Part shown: piece by piece, positions 38,245-47,429 of the stretch
How the letters are laid out: each line of letters opens with the position of its first letter
Position numbering within the stretch: position 1 is the stretch's first letter
Assembly: GCF_047124445.1 (NCBI RefSeq)
Contig: NZ_CP138921.1
Span: 2,790,001-2,854,000, forward strand
Direction of reading: 5' to 3'
DNA from: Shimia sp047124445
Lineage (GTDB): Bacteria; Pseudomonadota; Alphaproteobacteria; Rhodobacterales; Rhodobacteraceae
DNA length: 64,000 bases
Notes under the pieces: generated by a model
Told to the model about the DNA's origin: nothing
Database searches by the model: none
What the model saw: only the letters and a program-made list of their open reading frames with translations
Position numbers and translations under genes: made by a program

Positions 38245-39465
38245 TCAATCGTATTTGCGCTGATCTTCGATCACGATGCCGTCTTTAGGCAGGCTGCCCG
38301 GGGCAACAATCTCGATCTTGCCTTTGAGCTTCAGCGCATCCGCCACGGAGGCACCGTAAGCGGCCTCGTCACCACCAGCACTTTCGATTTGTACGGTCAT
38401 CACATCCATCTCACCTGCGCGGGTTGCAATCACGCGGGCCTTGGTGACCTCGTCATGTTTCGCCACAAGCGCTGCCACCTGCTCGGGGCGGACAAACATG
38501 CCTTTGATCTTGGCGGTTTGATCGGCACGGCCCATCCAACCTTTGATGCGCATGTTGGTCCGCCCGCACGGGCTTTGCCCAGGGAGGATGGCGGAGAGGT
38601 CGCCAGTGGCAAAACGAATAAGCGGATAATCCGGGTTGAGCGTGGTCACCACCACTTCGCCCACCTCACCCGGCGCCACAGGGGTGCCGGTGCCGGGCGT
38701 GACGATTTCCACAATCACACCTTCGTCGATGATCATGCCTTCCATTGCTTCAGATTCGTAAGCGATGGAACCAAGATCTGCGGTGCCATAACCTTGCAGA
38801 CAGGTGATTCCGCGATCGGCGTATTCCTGACGCAAGCTTGGGAACAGCGCTCCGCCGCCAACGGTGGCTTTGGTGATCTTGAGTTTTTCACCCATCTCCT
38901 CGGCCTTATCGAGGATGATCTTGAGGTAATCCGGCGTGCCTGCGTAGGCGGTGGTGCCGATGTCAGCCGCAGCGCGGACCTGCATTTCGGTCTGGCCCAC
39001 ACCCGCTGGGAGCACTTTGGCACCAACAGCGCGTGCACCGCTTTCAAACATCATGCCGGCCGGGGTCAGATGATAGCTGAAGCAGTTCTGCACGATGTCA
39101 TTTGCGCCGATGCCCACCGCGTGCAGCACACGACCAAAGCGGAACCAGTCGGAGGTGTTGCCACCGGGTTCATAGATCGGGCCGGGAGATTGGAACACAT
39201 GCGCGATATTGGGATTGCTCAGATCGGCAAAGCCGCCAAGCGGACCGCTGGCTTTCTGCGCCGCGCCCAGTTCGGATTTGCGCAGGACCGGCAGATTGGC
39301 GAGGTCTTCTACTGAGGTCACTTTGGCCGGGGCCGTGTCCGCCAAAGAGGCCGCAAAACCCGGTAATTGTTTGGCCCGTGCGATCTGTGCCGGCAAAGCG
39401 GCGGCCAGATCAGCGGCGCGCTGATCGGCGCTGCGGGTTTCCAAATCGTCAAAAAAGCGGCTCAT
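38245..39465 (-). CDS. Phenylacetate-CoA ligase-like AMP-dependent ligase
   Basis: 406 aa from ATG 39465. PaaK-type fold with TTAYAGTPDYLKIILDKAEE, GGALFPSLRQEY, QGYGTADLGSIAYE and the C-terminal hinge DQTAKIKGMFVRPEQV. It activates an aromatic or related carboxylic acid to its CoA thioester. It is shorter than PaaK by about 30 residues. Last gene of module A, 149 bp after the LivF-like gene. Confidence 0.87.
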   Translation of the reverse strand: MSRFFDDLETRSADQRAADLAAALPAQIARAKQLPGFAASLADTAPAKVTSVEDLANLPVLRKSELGAAQKASGPLGGFADLSNPNIAHVFQSPGPIYEPGGNTSDWFRFGRVLHAVGIGANDIVQNCFSYHLTPAGMMFESGARAVGAKVLPAGVGQTEMQVRAAADIGTTAYAGTPDYLKIILDKAEEMGEKLKITKATVGGGALFPSLRQEYADRGITCLQGYGTADLGSIAYESEAMEGMIIDEGVIVEIVTPGTGTPVAPGEVGEVVVTTLNPDYPLIRFATGDLSAILPGQSPCGRTNMRIKGWMGRADQTAKIKGMFVRPEQVAALVAKHDEVTKARVIATRAGEMDVMTVQIESAGGDEAAYGASVADALKLKGKIEIVAPGSLPKDGIVIEDQRKYD

Positions 39466-39614
39466 GTGATGCCATCCTTTGTGGTCCAAAGCCGCGTCTG
39501 GCGGCCAAAGTCTTCCTGTGCGCCCGCCAGTTTCGGGGGCGCGGTGGGGTATGTCTGCCCGTCTTCGTTGGGCGGGGTGGCGCGCTGCGTCGCGCGCCGG
39601 TGCTCAATGGCGTC

Positions 39615-40433
39615 TTAGCTCAGCCAACGCTTACGACGGCGATAGGAGCGCACGTCGCGGAAGGATTTCCGGCCTTCGTCGCTCATGCCCAGGTAGAATT
39701 CTTTCACGTCCGGGTTTTCGCGCAGCTCGTCTGCGGGGCCATCCATCACAACGCGACCCGATTCCAGAATGTAGCCGTAATGCGCAAAGCGCAGGGCCAC
39801 GTTGGTGTTCTGTTCGGCGAGCAGGAAGGTGTTGCCTTCTTTCTCGTTGAGGTCCTTCACGATGTTGAAGATTTCCTCCACCAGCTGAGGCGCGAGGCCC
39901 ATGGAGGGCTCGTCCAGAAGAATGCATTCCGGCTTACTCATCAGCGCGCGACCAATGGCAACCATCTGCTGTTCCCCGCCGGAGGTATAGCCCGCCTGCG
40001 ATTTGCGGCGTTCTTTCAAACGCGGGAAGTAGTTGTAGACCATTTCGAGGTCAGCGGCGACGTCGCCCCCGCTACGGGTGTAGGCCCCCGTCAGCAGATT
40101 TTCCTCAACGGTCAGGTGTTCAAAACAGTGGCGGCCTTCCATCACCTGGATGACGCCTTTTTTCACCAGAGCGGCCGGATCAAGATCGGCCACCGCTTCG
40201 CCGCGGTAGTTGATCGAGCCTTTGGTGACCTCGCCGCGCTCGGAGTGCAGCAGGTTGGAGATGGCTTTCAGGGTGGTGGTTTTGCCTGCGCCGTTGCCGC
40301 CCAGAAGCGCGGTGATGCCGCCTTTGGGGACCGAGAGGCTCACGCCTTTGAGCACGAGGATCACGTGGTTGTAGATCACCTCGATGTTGTTGACCTCCAG
40401 AAGGGTCTCTTGGGTGCGACCAGCGTCAAGCAT
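39615..40433 (-). CDS. Branched-chain-type ABC transporter ATPase (LivF-like), module A
   Basis: 272 aa. Walker A GGNGAGKTT, signature TSGGEQQMV, Walker B CILLDEPSMGLAP, switch AEQN. Glycine rather than serine at the start of the signature (SGGEQQ) is common in this subfamily. It pairs with the LivG-like ATPase 44257-45078. The C-terminal tail is basic (RSYRRRKRWLS). Confidence 0.92.
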   Translation of the reverse strand: MLDAGRTQETLLEVNNIEVIYNHVILVLKGVSLSVPKGGITALLGGNGAGKTTTLKAISNLLHSERGEVTKGSINYRGEAVADLDPAALVKKGVIQVMEGRHCFEHLTVEENLLTGAYTRSGGDVAADLEMVYNYFPRLKERRKSQAGYTSGGEQQMVAIGRALMSKPECILLDEPSMGLAPQLVEEIFNIVKDLNEKEGNTFLLAEQNTNVALRFAHYGYILESGRVVMDGPADELRENPDVKEFYLGMSDEGRKSFRDVRSYRRRKRWLS

Positions 40434-40509
40434 GTGCGTTGTCTTTCATCTCGCGTTCTTGGGTGTCTCGGCCGGTGCGCCCGGCCGAGACCTGTTGCTT
40501 CAAGCGAAC

Positions 40510-41793
40510 TTACTTACAGTTCATCTCGATGTTGTTTTCAGAGGCATAAGCGTTGGAGTCCTCTGCGATCAGCGCGCCAATCACTTCCATGTCGGTTTCT
40601 GCGAAATCGGAGATCAGAGACCAGGTCTTGCTATCCGCGTCCCACTGGGTCACGCCAACCAAGCCAGGACCACCGTGGTTTTCACAGGACACGTCGAAGG
40701 AAGGACCGAAGTTTGGCATACCGAGGCCAGCCATTTTGTCTTCGGTGATCGACAGAGCTTCCATACCGTCACGCATCATCGCCGGGGTGATGTCTGCGGT
40801 GCCGTGGATTTCCTGAGCGGTTTTCGCCGCTTCGGCTGCGAGCATCGCTGCGTACATACCACGGTTGTAGAGAACGTTGCCGATCTGGTCGCCTGCGCCC
40901 GCAGCTTTGCCGGTGTCCACAACATGTTTCTGGATGTCCTCAAAGATTGGGAAGTCACGGCCCACATTGTGGAAGGTCAACGCCTTATAGCCGTTGGCTT
41001 TCGCGCCTGCGGACAGAACGTCATGCTCTGCACCGGACCACCAGATGCCGATGAAGTTTTCCATTGGGAAACGGATGTTGGCCGCTTCCTGAATGGCCAC
41101 CTGGTTCATCACGCCCCAGCCCCACATCAGAACGGTGTCTGGCTTTTCGCGGCGGATCTGCAGCCACTGGGACTTCTGTTCCTGACCTGGGTGATCCACT
41201 GGCAGCAGGCTCAGCTCAAAGCCGTGCTTCTTCTGCAGCTCTTCCAAGGTGCGGATTGGCTCTTTGCCGTATGCGGAGTTGTGGTAGACCAGCGCAATTT
41301 TGTGGCCGTTCAGGTCACCGCCGTTTTCGGCCAGCAGGTAGTTCACCGCACCGGACGCACCGTTCCAGTAGGTGCCTGGGTAGTTGAAGGTGTGGCTGAA
41401 GACCTTACCGTTTGCCGCGGAAGTCCGGCCATAACCCATGGTGTGCATCGGGATGCCGTCAGCCGTGGTTTTTGGGATCAGCTGATAGGTGATGCCGGTG
41501 GACAGCGGTTGATAGACCAGAGCGCCTTCACCTTTGGTGGATTCGTAGCATTCCACACCTTTTTCGGTGTTGTAGCCGGTTTCACATTCCAGCAGGCGGG
41601 TTGGCACGCCACCGATACCGCCGTCACGCTCGTTGAGCAGAGTGAAATAGTCGGCGTAACCGTCCGCGAACGGGATACCACCCGCTGCGTACGGGCCGGT
41701 GCGGTAGCTCAGCGACGGGAACACGAGGTCTGCCATTGCTGGAGCTGCTGCCATCATGGCTGTCACAGCCATAGTTGCAAACTTCATTTTCAT
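40510..41793 (-). CDS. Periplasmic binding protein of ABC module A
   Basis: 427 aa from ATG 41793 with GGAGGAG upstream; signal peptide to about residue 21 (AAAPAMA). Type 1 periplasmic-binding fold of the LivJ/amide-binding kind: LYNRGMYAAMLAAEA, WQIRREKPDT-like segment QWLQIRREKPDTVLMWG. Three cysteine-containing motifs (LECETGYN, VECYES, VSCENHGG) suggest disulfides. Ligand not readable. It lies between the LivM- and LivF-like genes. Confidence 0.9.
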   Translation of the reverse strand: MKMKFATMAVTAMMAAAPAMADLVFPSLSYRTGPYAAGGIPFADGYADYFTLLNERDGGIGGVPTRLLECETGYNTEKGVECYESTKGEGALVYQPLSTGITYQLIPKTTADGIPMHTMGYGRTSAANGKVFSHTFNYPGTYWNGASGAVNYLLAENGGDLNGHKIALVYHNSAYGKEPIRTLEELQKKHGFELSLLPVDHPGQEQKSQWLQIRREKPDTVLMWGWGVMNQVAIQEAANIRFPMENFIGIWWSGAEHDVLSAGAKANGYKALTFHNVGRDFPIFEDIQKHVVDTGKAAGAGDQIGNVLYNRGMYAAMLAAEAAKTAQEIHGTADITPAMMRDGMEALSITEDKMAGLGMPNFGPSFDVSCENHGGPGLVGVTQWDADSKTWSLISDFAETDMEVIGALIAEDSNAYASENNIEMNCK

Positions 41794-41873
41794 CGGGGTT
41801 CTCCTCCCTTGGTTTTGTCCGATGTTGATTGCCGGGGCCTCCCCGCCCCGGAATGGTTGGTTCTGGCCCCGCC

Positions 41874-42950
41874 TTAGTGCGGGAAGGGCCACAACCGCAG
41901 TTTCTGTTTCGCCACGCGCCAGAGTTGGGCAAGGCCGTGTGGTTCCAGGATCAGGAACATCACAATCAGGCCGCCCACGATCACCAGCTGCAAGTGCGCC
42001 ACGATGTCTGTGGGCCAGCCGAACATGTCCACGCCGACCACTTTCAGCACCACCGGCAGCAGTACCAGGAAGGCTGCGCCCGCAAAGGAGCCGAAGATCG
42101 AGCCGAGACCACCGATGATGATCATGAAGAGCACGAGGAACGATTTGTTGATGCCGAAGGCTTCGCCAACTTCCACCGCCCCGAGGTACAGAGCGAAGAA
42201 CAGCGCACCCGAGATGCCGATGAAGAAGCCGGAGACGCCGAAGGCTGTCAGCTTGGCTTTCAGCGGGTTCACTCCGATGATTTCGGCGGCGATATCCATG
42301 TCGCGGATCGCCATCCACTTACGGCCGGCCATGCCACGGGTCAGGTTGCGAGCAACCAGCGCGCAGATCACCAGGAACACCAGGCAGAAGAGGTAAGTCG
42401 CCCAGGCTTCGGTGTTGGGGCCGGTCACCGGCACACCAAACACGGTGCGTTCCGGCGCGTTGATCTGGCCGGAGGCGGAGTAGTTGTAGAACCACGGCAC
42501 CCGGTTGAAGAGCCACACCAGGAAGAACTGCGCTGCCAGCGTCGCCACCGCGAGGTAGAAGCCTTTGATGCGCAGGGATGGCAGGCCAAACAGGATGCAG
42601 ACAAAGGCTGTCACACCACCGGACAGAAGAACGTGGAAGAAGATGTTCACTTCCGGAAAAGCCGTCATTAGCTTGTAGCAGGCATAAGCGCCCACCGCCA
42701 TGAAGCCCCCGGTGCCCAAAGACACCTGCCCACAGTAGCCCACCAGAATGTTCAGGCCGATGGCTGCGATCGAGTAGATCAGGAATGGCAAAAGAATGGC
42801 GTTGGCCCAGTAGTCGTTGATCATGAACGGGATGATCAGGAAGGCAACAACCAAAGCCACATAGTAGCCCACGCGGTCAATTTTGATCGGGAACGTCTGG
42901 TTGTCCGCCGAGTAGGTCGTTTTGAAATCGCCAGCTTCACGATAGAACAT
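41874..42950 (-). CDS. ABC permease (LivM-like), module A
   Basis: 358 aa with nine to ten hydrophobic segments and the LivM core GLNILVGYCGQVSLGTGGFMAVGAY, then MIIIGGLGSIFGSFAGAAF. The ATG overlaps the stop of the 85-aa gene (TGATG). Confidence 0.92.
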   Translation of the reverse strand: MFYREAGDFKTTYSADNQTFPIKIDRVGYYVALVVAFLIIPFMINDYWANAILLPFLIYSIAAIGLNILVGYCGQVSLGTGGFMAVGAYACYKLMTAFPEVNIFFHVLLSGGVTAFVCILFGLPSLRIKGFYLAVATLAAQFFLVWLFNRVPWFYNYSASGQINAPERTVFGVPVTGPNTEAWATYLFCLVFLVICALVARNLTRGMAGRKWMAIRDMDIAAEIIGVNPLKAKLTAFGVSGFFIGISGALFFALYLGAVEVGEAFGINKSFLVLFMIIIGGLGSIFGSFAGAAFLVLLPVVLKVVGVDMFGWPTDIVAHLQLVIVGGLIVMFLILEPHGLAQLWRVAKQKLRLWPFPH

Positions 42951-43207
42951 CAGGCGGTCTCCTCGTTGTATTCTTTTTCAAGATGGGACCGGTCCGCCCG
43001 GTTCCGAGATTTTGCGTAGCCAGTGGATTCCGCGTGGCGGACCAGCTGGAAGAATGTCCAAGTGCCAACCAAGCCGCCAACCGCCGCAACAAGGGCCGCT
43101 GTGGTCATTTGCTCCGGGCGGGTCACGTCGCCTGTGAAGGCGAGATATCCAAAGACCCAGAAACCGGCCCATGCGATCACGTTGAGGATGGCAAGCAGCT
43201 TGGACAT
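42950..43207 (-). CDS. Small membrane protein inserted between the LivH- and LivM-like genes
   Basis: 85 aa with two hydrophobic segments (about 4-25 and 34-55) and a charged tail (RHAESTGYAKSRNRADRSHL). It begins 3 bp after the LivH stop and its own stop overlaps the LivM start, so it is firmly embedded in the transporter operon. No family recognised. It may be a small accessory subunit of the permease; this is inferred from position. Confidence 0.8.
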   Translation of the reverse strand: MSKLLAILNVIAWAGFWVFGYLAFTGDVTRPEQMTTAALVAAVGGLVGTWTFFQLVRHAESTGYAKSRNRADRSHLEKEYNEETA

Positions 43208-43210
43208 GCG

Positions 43211-44215
43211 TCAGACCCTCTCGATGATCTTTTCGCCAAACAGACCCTGTGGCCGGAAGACGAGGAACACGAGTGCGAGCACATAGGCAAACCAGTTCTC
43301 GGTTGCGCCGCCCACAAGCGGGCCCACCCAGAATTCGAAAAGCTTCTCACCCACACCGATGATCAGACCGCCCACAATGGCGCCCGGGATCGAGGTGAAG
43401 CCACCGAGCATAAGAACCGGCAGAGCCTTCAGCGCGATCAGGGACAGCGAGAACTGCACCCCGGATTTGGCGCCCCACATGATGCCGGCGACCAGTGCCA
43501 CAAAACCTGCGAGGGACCAGACCAGAACCCAGATGAAGTTCAGGGAGATACCCACGGACAGTGCGGCTTGGTGGTCGTCTGCCACGGCGCGCATGGCGCG
43601 GCCCTGTTTGGTGTACTGGCTGAAGGCCACCAGCGCGATCACCAGGATAATCGCCACGATGGTTGCGGTGATGTCGAGGTTGTCGATGAAGAAGCCATAG
43701 CCAAAGGCGTTAAACGTGAATTCGTCGATGGCGATGTTGATGCCCTGCGGCAGGCAGGTGTTGGCGGTCATGCAGAAATCAAGTTTCTTGATTTCGGAGT
43801 TCCACATCAGATCCGCAAAGCCTTCGAGGAAGTACGCCAGACCAATGGTCGCCATGAAGAGGATGATCGGCTCTTGGCCCACCAGATGGCGGAACACAAA
43901 GCGTTGCACCGCCCAGGCCAGCAGGATCATCACCCCAACGGTGAAGATCAGGGCAAAGACCGAGGGTACATTCCAGCCGAAGGTGTGCACATGGGTGCCA
44001 AAGATCGCGTTGATCAGGTGGGCAAAGGGCACTTGGCCGTTTTGGATACCCACCAGGGTCATCGCGGCAAACAGCGCCATCACACCCTGGGCAAAGTTAA
44101 AGATCCCGGAGGCCTTATAGATCAAGACGAAGCCCAGCGCGACAAGCGCATAGAGCACGCCCGCCATGAGGCCGTTGAGGAAGACCTCCATTGCAAATGC
44201 GAGTTGTTCAGGCAT
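43211..44215 (-). CDS. ABC permease (LivH-like), module A
   Basis: 334 aa, eight to nine hydrophobic segments with the LivH start pattern FLNGLMAGVLYALVALGFVLIYKASGIFNFAQG and GGFTSIPGAIVGGLIIG. GGAGG lies eight bases before the ATG. The loop at about 140-165 has a CMTANTCLP pair of cysteines. Confidence 0.92.
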   Translation of the reverse strand: MPEQLAFAMEVFLNGLMAGVLYALVALGFVLIYKASGIFNFAQGVMALFAAMTLVGIQNGQVPFAHLINAIFGTHVHTFGWNVPSVFALIFTVGVMILLAWAVQRFVFRHLVGQEPIILFMATIGLAYFLEGFADLMWNSEIKKLDFCMTANTCLPQGINIAIDEFTFNAFGYGFFIDNLDITATIVAIILVIALVAFSQYTKQGRAMRAVADDHQAALSVGISLNFIWVLVWSLAGFVALVAGIMWGAKSGVQFSLSLIALKALPVLMLGGFTSIPGAIVGGLIIGVGEKLFEFWVGPLVGGATENWFAYVLALVFLVFRPQGLFGEKIIERV

Positions 44216-44256
44216 CGCTCGCGCCTCCGGTTTTCAGTGTGATTTCAGAAAGTTGC

Positions 44257-45078
44257 TTAGTCATGTGCCACCCCCAGATAGGCGTCGATGACGTCCTGGT
44301 TGTTGCGCACTTCATCCGGCGTGCCGTCGCCGATCTTTTTACCGTAGTCCATCACGACCACGCGGTCGGACAGGTCCATCACCACGCCCATGTCGTGCTC
44401 GATCAGCGCGATGGTGGTGCCAAACTCGTCGTTCATGTCGAGGATAAAGCGGGACATGTCCTCTTTTTCCTCAACGTTCATACCGGCCATGGGCTCGTCC
44501 AGCAGCAGGATAGAAGGTTCCGCCGCCAGCGCACGGGCCAGCTCAACGCGTTTCTTCAGACCATACGGCAGACGCCCAACCGGGGTTTTGCGGATTGCCT
44601 GAATTTCGAGGAAGTCGATGATCTTCTCGACCACTTCGCGGTTCTCGACCTCTTCGCGCTCGGCTTTGCCTTTCCAGATGGCCTGCTCAAACATGTTGGC
44701 TTTCATCTGGCGCAGGCGGCCGGTCATGACGTTGTCCAAAACGGTCATGCCTTCAAACAGCGCGATGTTCTGGAAGGTCCGGGCGATGCCCTGTTCCGCA
44801 ACCTGATACGGCTTCATTGGCGGGCGCTTGGCGCCCTTGTACCAAACTTCACCTTCCTGCGGCACGTAGAAGCCGGAGATGACGTTCAGCATCGAGGATT
44901 TGCCTGCACCGTTTGGACCAATGATCGCGCGGATCTCGCCTTCGCGGATGTCAAAGCTGATGTCGGTGATCGCCTTCACGCCACCAAAACGCAGCGTGAT
45001 GTTTTTCATTTCCATCACGGTTGGGCCGATGGTGCGGCCGTCGTCCGTGACGTAGCTATCGTTGCTCATGTCGTTCAT
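44257..45078 (-). CDS. ABC transporter ATPase (LivG-like), module A
   Basis: 273 aa. Walker A GPNGAGKSS, signature LPYGLKKRVEL in the LivG form, Walker B ILLLDEPMAGMN, switch histidine in LIEHDMG. The start overlaps the ligase stop as ATGA. Confidence 0.92.
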   Translation of the reverse strand: MNDMSNDSYVTDDGRTIGPTVMEMKNITLRFGGVKAITDISFDIREGEIRAIIGPNGAGKSSMLNVISGFYVPQEGEVWYKGAKRPPMKPYQVAEQGIARTFQNIALFEGMTVLDNVMTGRLRQMKANMFEQAIWKGKAEREEVENREVVEKIIDFLEIQAIRKTPVGRLPYGLKKRVELARALAAEPSILLLDEPMAGMNVEEKEDMSRFILDMNDEFGTTIALIEHDMGVVMDLSDRVVVMDYGKKIGDGTPDEVRNNQDVIDAYLGVAHD

Positions 45079-47231
45079 TCCGCTGCCATCTTGCTTGCTA
45101 CTGGCGCAACTTGGGCGTCACGCAGTTCGAGGGTCGCGCTGATCGAGCCTTTGCGGCCGTCTTCATAGGTCACCTCGGTGGTGGTGGAGACTGAGGAAGA
45201 CCCGTCATACAGCCCGTCCACAAGGTCTTTGAACTTATCGGCCACAATCACACGGCGTACCTTACGGGTCCGGGTCATTTCGCCGTCATCCGCATCCAGC
45301 TCTTTGTGCAGAACCAGGAAACGGTGGATCTGACAACCTGCCAGCATCGGGTCATCCGCCACAGAGCGGTTCACCGCCTCGACGTGTTCCTGAATGCTGT
45401 CGAGCACCTTCGGGTGACCGGCCAGTTCCTGATAAGAGGCGTAGGCGATGTTGTTGCGTTCCGCCCAGTTGCCCACCGCCGTCAGGTCGATGTTGATGAA
45501 AGCCACGCAGCGGTCCTTGCCATTGCCAAACAGTACTGCTTCCAAGATGTCCGGGTAGAACTTCAGTTTGTTCTCGACATACTTCGGCGCAAACATGGAG
45601 CCATCGGCCATTTTGCCAACGTCTTTGGCCCGGTCGATGATGCGTAGGTGGCCGCTTTTCTCTTCAAAGAAGCCCGCGTCGCCCGTTGCCACCCAGCCTT
45701 CCGCATCCTTGGTGGAGGCGGTGCTTTCCGGGTTGTTGTAGTACTCAACAAAAGTGCCCGGGCTGCGGTAATGGATTTCGCCGTTGTCGTCGATTTTAAT
45801 TTCCACGTCGGGGCTTGGCACGCCCACAGTGTCCGCGCGCACTTCGCCATCCGGCTGCGCCGTGATGAAGACGGTGGCTTCGGTTTGACCGTAGAGCTGC
45901 TTCAGGTTGATGCCCAGCGAGCGGTAGAACTCAAAGATTTCCGGACCAATCGCTTCACCCGCCGTGTAGCCCACACGCACGCGGCCAAAGCCCAGCGTGT
46001 CTTTCAGCGGGCCGTACACCAGCACGTTGCCCATGCGATACTTGAAGTAGTCGCGCAGGTTGCCGCGATAGAGGTTCAGCAGGATCGGATCCTTGGCTTT
46101 GAAATGCTCACGTGCCTTGCTGCCGTGACGCAGTTTGGTGAAGGCCATGCGGATGCCGTTTTCCACGATGGTTTCCATCGCAAAGCCCAGACCCATCGCG
46201 TAGCGCCAGCCGTTTTTGATCCGGCGCTTCATGTCAGGTTTGGCCAGGCTGCGCTTGGGCATGCCGTATTTCTCGCCAGCGGTTTTGGCGAAGTCCATGA
46301 AGTGATGGAACAGCGCGTATTTCAGATCGCCGCTGTCTTCCATGCGGATCATCACATTGGTCAGCGAGGTCTCAAAGATACGGGGCGGCGCGAAGTAGTA
46401 GGTAGGACCAATTTCGCGCAGGTCGGTCATCATGGTGTCTGCCGATTCCGGGCAGTTCACACAGAAGCCACACCAATACGCCTGACCAACGGAGAAGATG
46501 AAGTCCCCAACCCAGGCCATCGGCAGGTAAGACAGGATTTCCTCGTCACCGGTCAGCGCGTCAAAGTCCGCAGAGTTCTTGGAGCTTTCGATCACGTTGC
46601 GGTTGGAGAGCACCACACCTTTGGGTTTACCGGTGGTCCCGGAGGTGTAGAGCATCACACAGGTGCTGTCGTAGTCCAGCTTTTCACGACGGGATTTCAG
46701 CTCGCCAATCAGCTCGTCATGAGCGGCACGGCCCTGCGCCTGAATGTGGCTGAACTCATGCAGCTGGCGGTGGTCATACTTCCGCAACCCACGCGGGTCG
46801 ATGTAGACCATATGCTCAAAGGTGTGCAGCTTTTCCTGGATCTCGATGATCTTGTCGACCTGCTCCTGATCCTCAACGATGGCGTATTTCGCGCCACAGT
46901 GGCCCAGGATGTATTCCATCTCTTCAGCCGCGCTATCCTGATAGACCGGCACTGGCACCGCGCCCACGGATTGGGCGGCAACCATCGACCAATAGAAATA
47001 CGGGCGGTTGCGCCCGATGATGGCGACAAAGTCACCTTCTTTCACACCCAGATTGATCAGACCAAGCGCCAGCGCTTCGATCTCTTTCTCGGTCATTGCC
47101 CAAGTCCAGGTCTGCCAGATCCCGAACTCTTTCTCCCGGTATGCATCTTTGTCTGCAAACTGGGCGGCGTTCCGCTGCAACAGCGCCGGAATGGACGTCA
47201 GTCCACCGGTCGCCTGTGACGACTGTGCCAA
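45075..47231 (-). CDS. Long-chain acyl-CoA ligase-like AMP-binding protein, module A
   Basis: 718 aa, first gene of module A. AMP-binding P-loop YTSGTTGKPKG at 195-205, QLYGQTEAT, and the adenylation site YRSPGTFVEYYNNPE with GDAGFFEEKSGHLRIIDR. It resembles FadD/FAA1-type ligases (about 600 aa) with an insertion in the middle (about 320-400). It likely traps an imported carboxylic acid as a CoA ester at the membrane. Confidence 0.9.
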   Translation of the reverse strand: MAQSSQATGGLTSIPALLQRNAAQFADKDAYREKEFGIWQTWTWAMTEKEIEALALGLINLGVKEGDFVAIIGRNRPYFYWSMVAAQSVGAVPVPVYQDSAAEEMEYILGHCGAKYAIVEDQEQVDKIIEIQEKLHTFEHMVYIDPRGLRKYDHRQLHEFSHIQAQGRAAHDELIGELKSRREKLDYDSTCVMLYTSGTTGKPKGVVLSNRNVIESSKNSADFDALTGDEEILSYLPMAWVGDFIFSVGQAYWCGFCVNCPESADTMMTDLREIGPTYYFAPPRIFETSLTNVMIRMEDSGDLKYALFHHFMDFAKTAGEKYGMPKRSLAKPDMKRRIKNGWRYAMGLGFAMETIVENGIRMAFTKLRHGSKAREHFKAKDPILLNLYRGNLRDYFKYRMGNVLVYGPLKDTLGFGRVRVGYTAGEAIGPEIFEFYRSLGINLKQLYGQTEATVFITAQPDGEVRADTVGVPSPDVEIKIDDNGEIHYRSPGTFVEYYNNPESTASTKDAEGWVATGDAGFFEEKSGHLRIIDRAKDVGKMADGSMFAPKYVENKLKFYPDILEAVLFGNGKDRCVAFINIDLTAVGNWAERNNIAYASYQELAGHPKVLDSIQEHVEAVNRSVADDPMLAGCQIHRFLVLHKELDADDGEMTRTRKVRRVIVADKFKDLVDGLYDGSSSVSTTTEVTYEDGRKGSISATLELRDAQVAPVASKMAAE

Positions 47232-47351
47232 ATTCTCTTCCTCCCTTAAGCCCGCCGAAACGGGCCAAAACCGCGTGAGCGATTCTCCACCTCTAGTGGT
47301 GCGTGTTTCACCCTGTTGGTCAACTTTTTCTTAAAGTTTTCCCAATCCTTA

Positions 47352-47375
47352 CGAATTGTAACAAGGCGCAATTCG
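47352..47375. promoter_or_regulatory. Inverted repeat in the divergent ligase/kinase region
   Basis: CGAATTG-N10-CAATTCG, perfect 7 bp arms, in the 198 bp between the ligase start and the kinase start. A candidate binding site for the adjacent response regulator. Confidence 0.35.
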
Positions 47376-47429
47376 CCCTTTTCGCACCCCCAAATTGAGT
47401 GTTAGCGGTAGAGGAGAAGGAGAGCCGAA

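Noticed and set aside
45648..47219. 523-codon plus-strand frame over the module A ligase
   Set aside because: Antisense shadow; the ligase motifs on the other strand are intact.
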